This document shows, piece by piece, positions 11,474 to 22,544 of a stretch of DNA of 64,000 bases. The DNA lies in contig CM037880.1 in the NCBI GenBank assembly GCA_021292165.1, forward strand, positions 22,966,051-23,030,050. Reading direction: 5' to 3'. The notes beneath the pieces were generated by a model. That model was given only the letters and a program-made list of their open reading frames with translations, was not told the origin of the DNA and did no database searches. This stretch comes from Shinisaurus crocodilurus (lineage: Eukaryota; Chordata; Lepidosauria; Squamata; Shinisauridae). Each line of letters opens with the position of its first letter. The stretch's first letter is position 1. A program made the position numbers and the translations under genes.

Positions 11474-11830
11474 TAAGAGCCCCATTGTAGCAGAACAAGG
11501 CTCCATCTAGTCCAGTATCCTAAGAATATAAGAAGAATGCCCTGGATTTAGCCCAACAGCCTATCTAATCCAACATCCAACATGAGTGCAACAGCACTCC
11601 TGTTAACAGTGGCCACCTAGATATTTACAGGAAGCTCACAGCAAGACATGAAGATAACAACCCTGCCATCTTGTTTTGCTCCCCCTCCCTCCCCCAAGCT
11701 ACTGGTACATAGAGGAATAATACCTCTAAACCTACAGGTCCCATTTAGGTATCATGACTAAAACCCATTGATAGACCTGTCCTCCATGAATTTGTCTAAT
11801 ATCATTTCAAAGCCCTAATCTCGGGCAAGA
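11474..11830 (-). mobile_element. CR1 3' end fragments
   Basis: Two successive CR1 tails read on the minus strand. One is at about 11474-11520. A longer one starts 'taagaatataagaagaatgccctggat' and continues through 'ccatgaatttgtctaatatcatttcaaagcc', the same text as the CR1s at 51041 and 54079. Confidence 0.7.
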
Positions 11831-14129
11831 AACATCCCTTTACGATGCAGGAGTCAATGAAACTTAAGACAGTTGTTTCAAGAGTGTAATAGGGAAACCT
11901 GGGATATGGAGCTCTTCAATAGGAAGATAAGCAATGGAAGACAAGATTCCCTTAATCATAATCTGCCAATTACCGTCAATCTTCTCCTGCAGTGGACAGC
12001 TGCAGGAGACTGTTGAACATGTTCTAGGGTGCACTCTCAATTCTCATGGCCAATATATCATGTGAATTAAGCATCACCCATGATCCTTGTAATTCTTATG
12101 GCAGCTGAGCAGAAGTTCATCAGGCAAATGAATGGGGAACATTTCTGATGATAGAAAGGTTGAAACCACTGATTGAAAGGCAGTCTTGTGCCTGAATCTC
12201 TTGGCCCCTGGAATTTATACTTTAAGCTGTAAATTGATCACCGATTTATACTGTTTGACTAAGCTAGAGGTTCCCAAAGGTTTTGGTAAAGGTAGCCATT
12301 TATCTCCCTTCAAGACCCACTTTCAAATACTCTATATGTAATGGTTGGAACTTTGATGAATACTTTTCCTAGTATATCCTATCAATTTAGAGTTGAATTG
12401 TTGTGTCCAGATGGGGAGAGGTTTGTTGCTGATGAGGCTGACAGTCTTATTTTCTGTGTTGATTGGGAGTATTGTGAGATGCTGCTTATTATTTTGTATG
12501 ACTTTTATTGAGATAAAGAAAAATGCAGCCTTTTGTCTTTCAATAATGTGAGACTGGCCACATTAAAGGAGGCGGGTGATTGCCTTTGGTTTCATATCCA
12601 CTTGGGGGGCAGTTTTGAATGGTTTCAGATTACATTTTTAATAAAGATGCAATCTAAAAGAACTTAGAAAAAGAGAGGGAGAGAGAGAGAATATGCAATC
12701 TACCCCAGAATACGACCGTGTTTAGGGTTTGTTTGTTTTTTTTATTTGTTTTTACCAAAGCTCTCTAGCTGTTTCTGAATAGTTGATTGGCAGTAGTAAT
12801 CCCTGGAGCAAAAGCAATAATCCCAGGGAATATTTTTTTAATCTAACGTACATTATATCTTTTGCTGCCTAATTTGAAACTTTTTGGATGTTCAGAATGA
12901 ATCAGCTGAGTGTTGGTGAGCAGTCTTATACTTGTGGTTAATTCAGAAGCAGCTTATAGAATATATAATATATTTAAATATGTAAACTCAAGCTGTTCCA
13001 GAGATTTAGTCATCTATACTTGTATTTGGCTCCTTGTAGTTGAGTAGTATGTTTTGGCGTTAAAAAATGAATTTCAGAAATATGATAGTGTTGTGATATG
13101 TATCACTTCACCAGCTGTAGCACACTGTTTACACATGGAAAGAACAGAATGGCTGTAAACAAGTTTGTTATGTCTTTCTGGGTTCTCGTGTTTTTCGCAT
13201 GGGAAGCCTAGACCGTGGGAGCATTATGAGCTAGTCACATGGTTTGTATGTTCTGATGACGTGCTAACTTGTTTTCTGTCTGAAGCCATCTTCGAGAGAA
13301 GCAGGACTGCTTTCTCTCTTCTTCTTTGTTCTTCTTGCTGGACTTTGTCACTGCAACAATGTAACTTCTTTGCTGAGGTGGAGTGAAGCTCAACTTACTC
13401 CACTGGATGTAATGTTTGCTATGCATTTATACTCTGCACATGGACTGTAACTAGGAAATGTATACTCTGTAGAACTTTACTTGCTAAGTGAATAAACAGG
13501 TAGAATTAGACCTGTGGTGTTACAGAGTGTTTCCTGACTCCATGGATTAATCTGCAAACGGGGAAGCTGGAAGCAAGTTGGATTACAGGCAGGCTGGGCT
13601 GGCATCTTCACAACATGCTGCATGCTGCGAAAAGGGGGGAGCTGAGATCTGGAAGATCTGTGTGTGGAATAACAGGCCTCTGCTAGCACACAGACAGGAT
13701 TTTAAATCTCCCATGCGCACACACACTCTGCTGCTCACGCACACACGCACCAACAGATAGAACAGTTCTGTAAGTGCAGACATTTTCTAGTATTTATTTA
13801 AAATTTATTTAAAATTGAGTTCAATGGGGCTTACTCCCAGGTAAGTGTGTATAGTATTAGAGCCTTCTTTGCAATCTTTGCAAGGCATTTCTCTATAAAA
13901 GAGTAACCAGTTCCAAAGAGTAAGGTAGGACCCCTATATCTTAATAATTCTGTAAAAAATAAAAAGTGAATTTGAGCAGGTGCAGCTTTTGCTACCTTTA
14001 AATGACACCTGCTGAAATGTCCTCTTCTGTTGATAACAACTATTATCGTTACAGGAGCACTATCTTCCTTTATATTTGGTAATGAACTTTGTTTTCTGTG
14101 TTAGCTAATTATGACATTGTTGCACCATA

Positions 14130-14366
14130 ATTTATTTATTTATTTATTATATTTATACCCTGCCTTTTTTCCTGCACGGAACCCAAGGCAGCTTACATAA
14201 TCCTCCTCCTCCTCTCCACTTGATCCTCACAACAACCCTGTGAGGTAGGTTAAGCTGAGAGTCAGTGACTGGCCCAAAGTCACCCAGTGAGTTTCATGGC
14301 TGAGCGGGGACTAGAACCTGGATCTCCCGAGTCCAACACTCTCACAACTACACCACACTGGCTCTC
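14130..14366 (-). mobile_element. Sauria SINE, near full length
   Basis: On the minus strand: gagccagtgtggtgtagttg head with tRNA-like boxes (the inverse of ctcccgagtccaacactctc), middle 'cactgggtgactttgggcc', gttgttgtgaggatcaa, and a tail ending in ATTTA repeats. The flanks show a short cataat duplication. Confidence 0.93.
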
Positions 14367-14384
14367 ATAATGTAAAACCCACAA

Positions 14385-14525
14385 GTATTCATTCATTCAT
14401 TTGTTCATTTTGATTTATATCCCACCTTTCCACCAAAAATGGTGCTCAAATTAGCTGACAACAATAACATAGTTTTTTTTAAAAAAAATCTAAATTAAAA
14501 CATAACGTAAAAATAGGACCCGTTA
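14385..14525. repeat. LINE/SINE tail fragment, unclassified
   Basis: attcattcattcattt followed by 'gatttatatcccacctttcc' and an A-rich stretch, typical of a LINE or SINE 3' end in reverse. The family is not identified. Confidence 0.4.
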
Positions 14526-14701
14526 AGGAGGGGCAAGGGGCGAAAATGCCCGTTGGACCTCCTGACGTTCCCGAGTCCTGCCTTATACCTAGCAACCTTA
14601 CAGTACTGAGTACCGCACAGCTTCTTGCCTGTTCATTTCCTTTCCTGCACATCATCTCTTTCCCCCCTCACTTTCCTGCCTCCTCTGCCCCTTTTCTCAA
14701 T

Positions 14702-14763
14702 TCTCCTCCTCCTCCTCCTCCTCCTCCTCCTCCTCCTCCTCCTCCTGCTCCTCCTGCTCCTCC
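14702..14763. repeat. (CTC)n microsatellite
   Basis: About twenty CTC/TCC units with two CTG interruptions. It causes spurious poly-Pro and poly-Leu frames. Confidence 0.96.
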
Positions 14764-15035
14764 CCTTCCCTCAGTGTTCCTATTTCTTAGTTCATTGCTT
14801 CCTCTGCAGGCTTCCTTCCCCCATCTTGCCACTGGGCTCTGTCCTTCTCAGCTTCTTCCGGGACCTTCTTCCCAGCCCTCGGCCTACCCCACAAAGCTCC
14901 TCCGGCCCACTCTGTCATTTTAACACAATCTAGACTGTCAGTTATTCCTTCCTTCACAGAAGCTGTAGTGGACGCATGCTAACAGCTCTCTTCACTGAGT
15001 GCATCAGATGTTCATGAACATTCCATCCCAGCTCA

Positions 15036-15630
15036 GTGCAATATAGGTGTGCTAGTGGAGGCTTGGCGCAAGGTCTCTTGAGAGAGAAGATGAGCTGCCG
15101 CAGCTCCCTCCCTTCCCCCATACCCCTTTACTTTTGCTTTCACATCGGCTCTATAGAGAGCTGTACGACCAGAAGAAGCGGCTGTAGCTCTTGTGAGAGT
15201 GTGTGCGGGTCTCGCGTAACTTTGTGGGGCTCTCACGGGAGTTTGTCCTCTCAGGAGCTTGTGGGTCATGTGAGAACTTCACAGCTGTTTCATCCAGCTG
15301 TGCACGAGAACGGTAGGAGAGGGAGGGAAACTCCTGCTCTGGAATGCCCTGCTAGCCGCATTCTCACTACAGCAGATGCCACGGCAGGAGAGCAACTGGC
15401 GCAGCTCTCCAGAGCACATGCTGGAGGCTGCAGCAGCGGGCCCTTCTGGCGGGAGTGGGGAGCAAAACAGTAGAGCAGCACAATGCTCTGCTCTTCCCAC
15501 TCCGCTGCCTGACGCAGGCGCCTCACCCTGCTTCATGGGTGGGGCGGCCCTGTGCAGGTGAGGTGGGAACTGTATCAGGCAAAAGATGGGAGCTGCAATA
15601 AAGAAAGACCTCATGCCTCTAATTTGCATG
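15036..15630. other. PARD3: GC-richer intronic patch with many CpGs
   Basis: By eye this stretch carries some 17 or more CpG dinucleotides and several overlapping reading frames on both strands (up to 145 aa), in contrast with the AT-rich, CpG-poor introns around it. No known protein family is recognisable in any frame. It could be a small CpG island, an intronic regulatory element or simply an unknown transposable element. Confidence 0.3.
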
Positions 15631-16515
15631 CTGCAATAGCATATATAAATAGTGTCTGAACAATAAGATTCAAGCTAAAGTAGATCCCCATCTACCATGG
15701 AATCTCACACAAGCCTCTGCATATAGTCTCTGATATTTAGCAGCTACAGTTAGATTTGTACTAAAGTGCGATCTTTGCCAGATGTGACATATTAACTTGG
15801 CTAATAAGAATAATGAGCCTTAGTATATATGTGCAAATAAGATTAATTAATGTTTACCCTAACATGTGGTAGATATTAAAATATTTTGCTTGGGAAGAGC
15901 TGAAGGGAAGAGAATGAGACTTTTTAAAATATATATCAGGGATCAGCTGTACACGATTTTATAGTTTAGCAGTGGGCATTCATGGCAGCACCAACAAAAT
16001 CAAAGCTATGATCGCAGTTTTCCTGCAAGGCACTCTAGAATAGGATGTTTTGATCAAATAAAGCAAAACAGAGATGGAATCAAAGGGGAAGCTGCATCAC
16101 ATTAGCGGCCCGGTGCTCAAATCTAGATGAGTACATTCTTCCTCTCATGTATTTTTTTTGTAATGGAGACCTACCAGTGGAACTCAGCCACTTCCAGTTG
16201 TTCTGTCCAGAAGAAGGCTATATATGAAACTGCAAAGGAATGTATTTAGCTGAGTGTTTTTTTTCTGTGTTCATAAAGCAGCCATACATCTAAGAAGTGC
16301 TTTCATGGACACTAAAGTTAGGATTATCACCCAATTGGCCACCTTCATTTTTTGAAGTACACATACCGAAAATATTCATTTTTAAAATAAAAATAGGCTG
16401 CTTGATTAGACATGAGCATGTTTTAATTCATTATTCCCACCAGTTAATTGCCTGAATGTTGAAGCCTAAAATAAAGCAATTCCTTGTTTTGAACAAAACC
16501 ATCTATTTATAATGG

Positions 16516-16873
16516 CCTTGTTCACATGTAACGTTAAACTATGGTTTAGCATTATGGGGGCGAGTCACAGCAAGACTTGGGTTTGCACCCTCCCCTCTCC
16601 TATTCCATTGCGGCTTGTCATGATATCTAAACCCAGACAAGATTAACTGTGGTTAACCTTAACAAGCCAACTTCAAGCCACAGTTAGGACTAACCACAGT
16701 TTAGAGTTCGGACATAATGGTAAACTATGCTCAATTTAAAATGAAAGCAACAGCTTCTGTTCTCTCAGCCACATCAAAGGAGAAGGGGGGAGTGGGGAGC
16801 ACACAAGCCTGAAACTCACCGCAGCTCATCCTCATAACACTAAACCATAGTTTAGCATTACATGCAAACAGTG
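16516..16873. mobile_element. Foldback MITE, family unresolved
   Basis: Left end 'gttcacatgtaacgttaaac' with 'tatggtttagcatta' and right end 'aaaccatagtttagcattac' with 'atgcaaaca' are inverse-like. The interior is GC-richer. Confidence 0.55.
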
Positions 16874-16876
16874 ACT

Positions 16877-17205
16877 AGGTTCAGACAACACGATAACCCA
16901 TACTCAGGGGTTGAGTATGGGTTAAGTGTAGGTTGTCATTGAACCATGGATTGTTGTTGAAGTGTGGGTTATCATGTTGTCTGAACCCAGCCAAGATAAT
17001 AAACCATGGTAAACAACCCACAGTTCACAACCTAACAGCGAACCATGGGTTCCCTTCATGGGTTGCTCGTGGTTAAGAATCCATGGTTTGTTAGTGCAGC
17101 TGGGTTCAGACAACCCATGTTTCAAAAACAGCCTACCTGTACGATTCAACAACAACCCACACTCGACCCTTGAGTGTGGGTTACCTTTTGTTTCAACCCA
17201 GTCAC
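16877..17205. mobile_element. Foldback MITEs with 'ggttcagacaacacgataac' ends
   Basis: 16877-16988 is an inverted repeat (ggttcagacaacacgataac against gttatcatgttgtctgaacc). A related part follows to about 17205 with the 'acccacactcgacccttgag' hairpin. Relatives with the same terminal text are at 30203-30382 and probably 32332-32575. Superfamily not assigned. Confidence 0.55.
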
Positions 17206-18364
17206 AGTGTGTATGTTCCTGCAAGTATATATGAGTACATAACATGTGGTTGTATGTAGTACATTGAGATCTAAAGAGAGAATGTATTTTTGTGTTTAAT
17301 TATTGTTTTACTGTAACCTCATGGTATATGACACTCTTGAATACAGGACCAAGTTTATTTACAGAGGGAAGGAGTACAGTTATGAGATACCTACACTTAA
17401 CCAGCTTAGTGTCTTTCAAATGCTATTTTTTTTCTTGAATGAAGTTATGACATAATTCTGTTAAACAGCCTGAAGAGGTGTAGAGAAGGCCTGGAAATCA
17501 GAGTGTGTGTAGATCGTAAGGCTAAATGTAGGGAATAAAGGCACAACTTCATTTTCAATATGCTCAGGCTCCAGGCTGCCTGTGAGCTAATTTGTAATTT
17601 GTATTTTGGAAGCCCTAATACTAGGGCCATCAAGAACGTAAAGAATTTTTATTTTGTTAGTCAGCTCCTGTTTTAACCTATATATTGTTTAATCAATTAT
17701 ATTTAAATAAATTTGCATATTACAAAGCCTCGTTATTGTATCTATCTGAGCTACACTGTAGGACTTTTAATGCTTCACTCAGAATTTAATAAATAAAGGC
17801 TACAACTTGTTGTTAGAAGGAAAGACTGAACTTTAACACATCCTGTTAACGTATAGCACACCTGGGCCATAATAACCTCAGCATGCAGGTGCAATGATAG
17901 AGAAAATGTCACCTATTAATCTTCTTCCCAGAGAACAGACTGAATGCAACAGTTCCAGTGCAAGCCTAGCTATGAGCACAGCCTAAAGGGAACTAGGTGA
18001 AAGATAGGGTACATTATAACCAACATATAAAGTCCAGCTAGAAAAAGAAGGTGGAACTCTTGTGAGCTCTATTAATTCTCTTTCCCTTTACCTGTCAAAT
18101 ATATAGATTTGAATTTCATAGAAGTCTAAATCTGCATACCCTAAAAAACCAGTTATCCGTCACATTTGTACCCCTTTCTCCATAGGATAGGTATACATGA
18201 GGGTGTCCTTTTATCCTTTCAGTAAACCTATTTTAGTCTGAGAAGTAGTAGACTTAGTGATGTAGCTTAGACTGAGAGAAGATTGCTCCTCCCCAATTGA
18301 CTGGCCCTGCTCTGGTTGGGGGATGCCTTTGCGGATGGATGGAGTAGGGGCCGGACCCCTTTGG

Positions 18365-18388
18365 CATAACATGCATTTGCATGTTATG
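18365..18388. repeat. Short hairpin containing an octamer motif
   Basis: cataacatgc and its exact inverse gcatgttatg are separated by attt, which places ATTTGCAT, the consensus for POU/Oct proteins, in the centre. Function unknown. Confidence 0.5.
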
Positions 18389-19007
18389 TCATTTTGGGGG
18401 TGGAGCCTGGGCTTATGTAAGCCAGCTCCTACCCTGTTGTGGGCCTGATCCGTCAAATACACACACTGGCATTCTGACACAGAACATGCCACATCTGTAA
18501 GACTCTCTTATTGTAGCAAATTCCATGGTAAAAGCTTAATGGTTACACTCTTCAGAAATCATATAGCTGCTGACAATTAGCTATAGGCTCCTTAAGTAAT
18601 TCCGCAACACTCCAAAGCTAATAACTGTGGCTGTGTTAGAGATCCAGACAACTCACTTTCCCTGTTGTAATCTCTGCAGCTCAGAATACAGGGCAAGGGC
18701 TTGAATGATTCCTGGGGCAAGCTTTCCTGGGCAATCAAAGACAAGGGTTCTAGAAAAAGACCTAAAACATTAACTTCCAGCAGAAAAAAAAACATGTATG
18801 TGTCTCTCTCATACGGCTTTTTAATCTTCACATCCCAAAATGTAAGTATGTTCTGCACTGCAGTCAACTTACAGTTGGAAATCCTGGCTGCCAAGCATTA
18901 TTATAAAGGAGTGATTTTCCCAGAGGGAGTAGCGGGCAGGAGAGAGGGATACTTAAACCTTCCCTCACCCATCCTTTCCCCACATGCAGCTCCTCCACTC
19001 AGCCACT

Positions 19008-19011
<4 letters not shown>

Positions 19012-19051
<40 letters not shown>
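19012..19051. repeat. (TG)n microsatellite
   Basis: About 20 TG units. Confidence 0.96.
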
Positions 19052-19053
<2 letters not shown>

Positions 19054-19166
19054 CATCCCAATAGCATTCCACTACAAGTCTTGATTTTGCTCAGTTGAAA
19101 GAAGCATCGTTAGATTTCAGTATAGATTTATGCTGTTGTTTTTTATTAGTACAGTACATAAATTAG

Positions 19167-19326
19167 TTTCATAGATTTCATAGATCATAGAGTTGGAAGG
19201 AGCCTACAAGGCTTTCGAGCCCAACCCCCTGCTCAATGCAGGAAACTAGAGGAGGGGTCTCCCATCCAAGTAATAACCAGGCCTGACCCTGCTTAGCTTT
19301 CCACACTCAGGCAAGTTGAGCCAGCA
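19167..19326 (-). mobile_element. 5S rRNA-headed SINE with a CR1-like tail
   Basis: Read on the minus strand, the head contains 'ggaaagctaagcagggtcag' followed by 'gcctggttattacttggatg' and ggagacc. This is the internal control region of 5S rRNA (box A, intermediate element, box C) with few changes. It passes into 'caatgcaggaaac'-type text (on +) and ends in ccttccaactctatgatcta, which matches the 3' terminal text of the CR1 at 492-560 of this same window. A second copy is at 38997-39153. The 5' part of the 5S is missing or diverged. Confidence 0.8.
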
Positions 19327-19369
19327 GTTCATAAATAAGATTAGTACATCCCAGGGCATGGTCTGAAGG

Positions 19370-19514
19370 CATATGAGGCAACCACCATGCTGAAGCTAAG
19401 CAGGTCTAGGTCTGGTCAGTGCCTGGAGGGGAGACCACTTGGGATCCATGTGTAGCCACCTTGAGTTCCACGATGGAAGGAAGGTGGGATAGAAATGCAA
19501 TCAATCAATCAATA
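19370..19514 (+). mobile_element. 5S rRNA-derived SINE with a Bov-B-type tail (5S-Sauria-like)
   Basis: 'ctgaagctaagcaggtctag', 'gtctggtcagtgcctggagg' and ggagaccacttggga follow the 3' half of 5S rRNA. The tail 'gccaccttgagttccacgat', then gaaggtgggatagaaatgca and (ATCA)n, is the Bov-B-like tail shared with Sauria SINEs. It is not a functional 5S gene, because the 5' third and the 3' stem are gone. Confidence 0.8.
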
Positions 19515-20487
19515 CTACATTCTGCAAGCTACTGGAAGGGTTCCCTTCCCCAAATGCATGTTTGAAGAGGCAACAACATTCCCAAATCTCCCCCCATGTG
19601 TGGCTTGTTCCATGCTGGAATACTGGCCTCCATTACAGTGCACTATTACGGGAGAGGCAAGAGGAGATCGGGATCCCTTACATTTTGTGGTGGCCCCTTA
19701 GCTGCTGTTTTGTGGAGGTACTGGGGTGGGCTGATTTGGCTAAAATTGAATGGAATCAGGGTGTGAGGGCTTGTGGATTTCATTAAGGCCCCTACCTTTT
19801 CTTCCTTAATTTTGAGCCACTGCTCTAATATAAGGTAAAAAATTTCCTTATGTTAATTGAAAATTAGGCACAAACATGTAACATTTTCTGATTTTATTTT
19901 TTTTAGAATGCACCATGTCTTTGCTCATGTACCAAATTTCTGTTGGCCTAGAGGAGGTACCATACACTTCCTATTTACAGGGTGGAGCCAAATGTATCCA
20001 TATTAGACTTTACTAGCAATTAGTATTTCTTGGGCTTCATCTGTGCCAAATTTCAGTTTGTTGGGTGGGTGGGAAATAGCATAGCCATTTGGGGGTTCAC
20101 TTTGAGCTCCATGTTTCGAGGTAGACAAATGTTTCCTTAGTAGTCAGGGTGAACTGGCCTACAAATGTAATAAGTTCAGCTAGACTTTGAGTCTCCTGAT
20201 TGGGGTAAGAATTCTAATATTGTCCAGCTCTGAGATTTTTCTAGGAATCATTGAGTTTCAGATTTCACATGTAGCAAATTTCAGGGCTCCAGCTTATTGG
20301 GAAGTGCAGCAACAATTTCAATGCAACCATGAGTCACTGAGGTCCAAGTAACTTCATACATCTAATATTTAGTTACATAGCACCATCATTTAACAATGAA
20401 CTTTACAGAGTTCCATAAAGACGCATTAAAGGTCCCAGCCACAACAGCTTTACAATCAATGTTTCAGCGGTTGGAAACACTATAGAG

Positions 20488-20596
20488 CAGTGTTCTCCAA
20501 CCTTGGGTCCCCAGATGTTTTTGGCCTACAACTCCCAGGGGCATGCTGGGAGTTGTAGGCCAAAAACATCTGGGGACCCAAGGTTGAAGAACACTG
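20488..20596. mobile_element. Palindromic hAT MITE, short form (109 bp)
   Basis: An almost perfect hairpin starting CAGTGTTCTCCAACCTTGGG, inside a perfect 8-bp duplication, ctatagag, at 20480-20487 and 20597-20604. In the centre 'ctacaactcccag' and its inverse nearly touch. Confidence 0.95.
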
Positions 20597-21690
20597 CTAT
20601 AGAGGGAGGGGAGGGTTATGAAAGGCAAGGCTAACAAGGGGTGAATGCTAAAATATACTCGGGCATCGTTTCAGGTGGGTTGGGTAGGGGTGGCGGTTAC
20701 AAAAGTCTCCTTCCCGCTCCCCGCTCCCCGCTCCCCCCCCCCGGGATCTCATGTCACTTACTGTGCACTGATGCTAGGTTTGAATTTGAGGCAAAGAAGT
20801 CACCTATGCAGTTTATCACCCATCGAATTTTTATTGCAAATTACATACTTGAGCAGCTTCATTCATTCAGTTGAAGTCATTTCAGGTGACCTTTTCTTCA
20901 GTACAGCAGCTCTGAACAGAGTATTGTGAAGTTGCTAATTGTTTTGGAGATGGTATGCAAGAACTCTTGAGGGAGTTGAGTCTTGTTGTTCAGTGATCAC
21001 AGTACATAAATTGACTTGGGTGTTTTTATTTCTTGTGGTGTCAAGGTATACGAAGCAATAAATTCCTTCCACAGATCATCTAATCATGAAAATAATGTTG
21101 AGGTATTTTGATTGACACGTTGAAGTTGTTAATTTGGAGCATATGAAGATCAAATGGAAGTTATTGCAATTAGTCAGTGATTGTGTTATCTTTTTTTATT
21201 TTCAGTTTTTAAATGCCACATTTTACATATTTTCTCCCTGCATTTTAAAGCTATGATTTGTGTTCTTGGCATTTTGGTTTAGCGTATCTGATGTTTTTAA
21301 TGTTAAATATTGGGGAACAATGTTTTACTGCATCAATTTTTCCTTCCTTTTAAAAATAAGGCTTTCCCCCATAGTTTTGTATGATTCTGTCCCAGTACTT
21401 TATACTGCCTGAAAGGAAATGCTGACAGTGGTGTGTCAGCATAGTGAGCATATTGTACAGATCTTTAAGGAACTACCTTATAGTGCGTCTGTCTAGACCA
21501 GTGTTGTCTATTCAGTGGCAGGATTTATCCAGGATCTAAGGCAAAAGACTTTCCCAGTGCTGTTCCCTGGGATTCCTTTTAAACTAGAGTTATGAAGGAC
21601 TGAACTTGAAACTTTATGCCTATAAAGTATTTGCTCTCCAACTGAGTTCTGTTCCCAGAATAATATTACAATAATAGCATTACTGTAATG

Positions 21691-21825
21691 TAGCCTTACC
21701 CAAATTTGTACCCTCCTGATGTTTTGGACTTCACTCCCATCAGCTCCAGTCAGCATGGCCAGCAGTCAAGAATCCTGGGAGTTGTAGTCCAAAACATCTG
21801 GAGGGCACCAGGTTGGCAAAGGCTG
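21691..21825. mobile_element. hAT-type MITE
   Basis: The right end ggttggcaaaggctg is the inverse of the CAGCCTT-type left end (here tagccttacccaaat). The 8-bp duplication has one mismatch: ctgtaatg and ctataatg. Confidence 0.78.
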
Positions 21826-22190
21826 CTATAATGTGATGTTAGCATCACAGACAGATACACCAGTGTGAAGGCTCACTTTCACTGTTGTCTGTAATTTTCC
21901 TTTAATAAGTAGAAATATTAAGTATTTGAATTTTCTGAATGGTAAAATATTGGATTACCTTTAAAAAAAAAAGGTTTCAGAATAATATTGCATTTTTAAA
22001 AACAAAACAAAAACCTAACCTCTCTAGGCCCATGTAGTTGCCTGTGTTGTCATTGCACAGAGCTGGTGCAGATGCAACTCTCCCAGTCTCTTAACCATGG
22101 CTAAGAGATTGGGAGCAGACTGACAGACTCCTTTCCCTCCTTCCCTTGGTAACATTAACTGTGGTGCAGCATTACATCTGCACCAATGCT

Positions 22191-22544
22191 CAGTGCCGGC
22201 CCCAGGTTTTTGAGGCCCTTGGGTAAGACAACTTCAGTGGGCTCCCTTCCTCACTAAGTTTGCTTTCTCAATACCATTGTCACCAGCTGCTATTGCTCCT
22301 CATTCTCTTTCCCATCATTGATACCTCTTGCTTGCTTGACAGGCAGAGAACCAGTGAGCGAGTAGGCACTGGCATCTCCTCCTCCTCCTCCTCCTCCCCC
22401 CCCACCATCGTAGTCTGGGTCAGAGTGAGAGAGCCAAGTGAACAAACAGGTTGCAATGTTGAGTGGGCTCTTACCAGTAGGTCCCTGCTGGGCTGTGGGC
22501 CCTCCGCGGGTACCCAACGATAAGTACCCTTGATGCTGGCCCTG
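22191..22544. mobile_element. hAT-like element with CAGxGCCGGC ends
   Basis: Ends CAGTGCCGGCCCCAGG and tgatgctggccctg are inverse-like and resemble those of 10293 and 45457. A (CCT)n run lies inside at about 22376-22396. The target duplication is not clear. Confidence 0.5.

Noticed and set aside
14546..14933. 125-aa and 102-aa frames with poly-Pro and poly-Leu
   Set aside because: Produced by the (CTC)n microsatellite in two frames.
19253..19440. 5S rRNA genes
   Set aside because: Only the internal promoter part is kept and the outer stems are absent; these are SINE heads, not rRNA genes.
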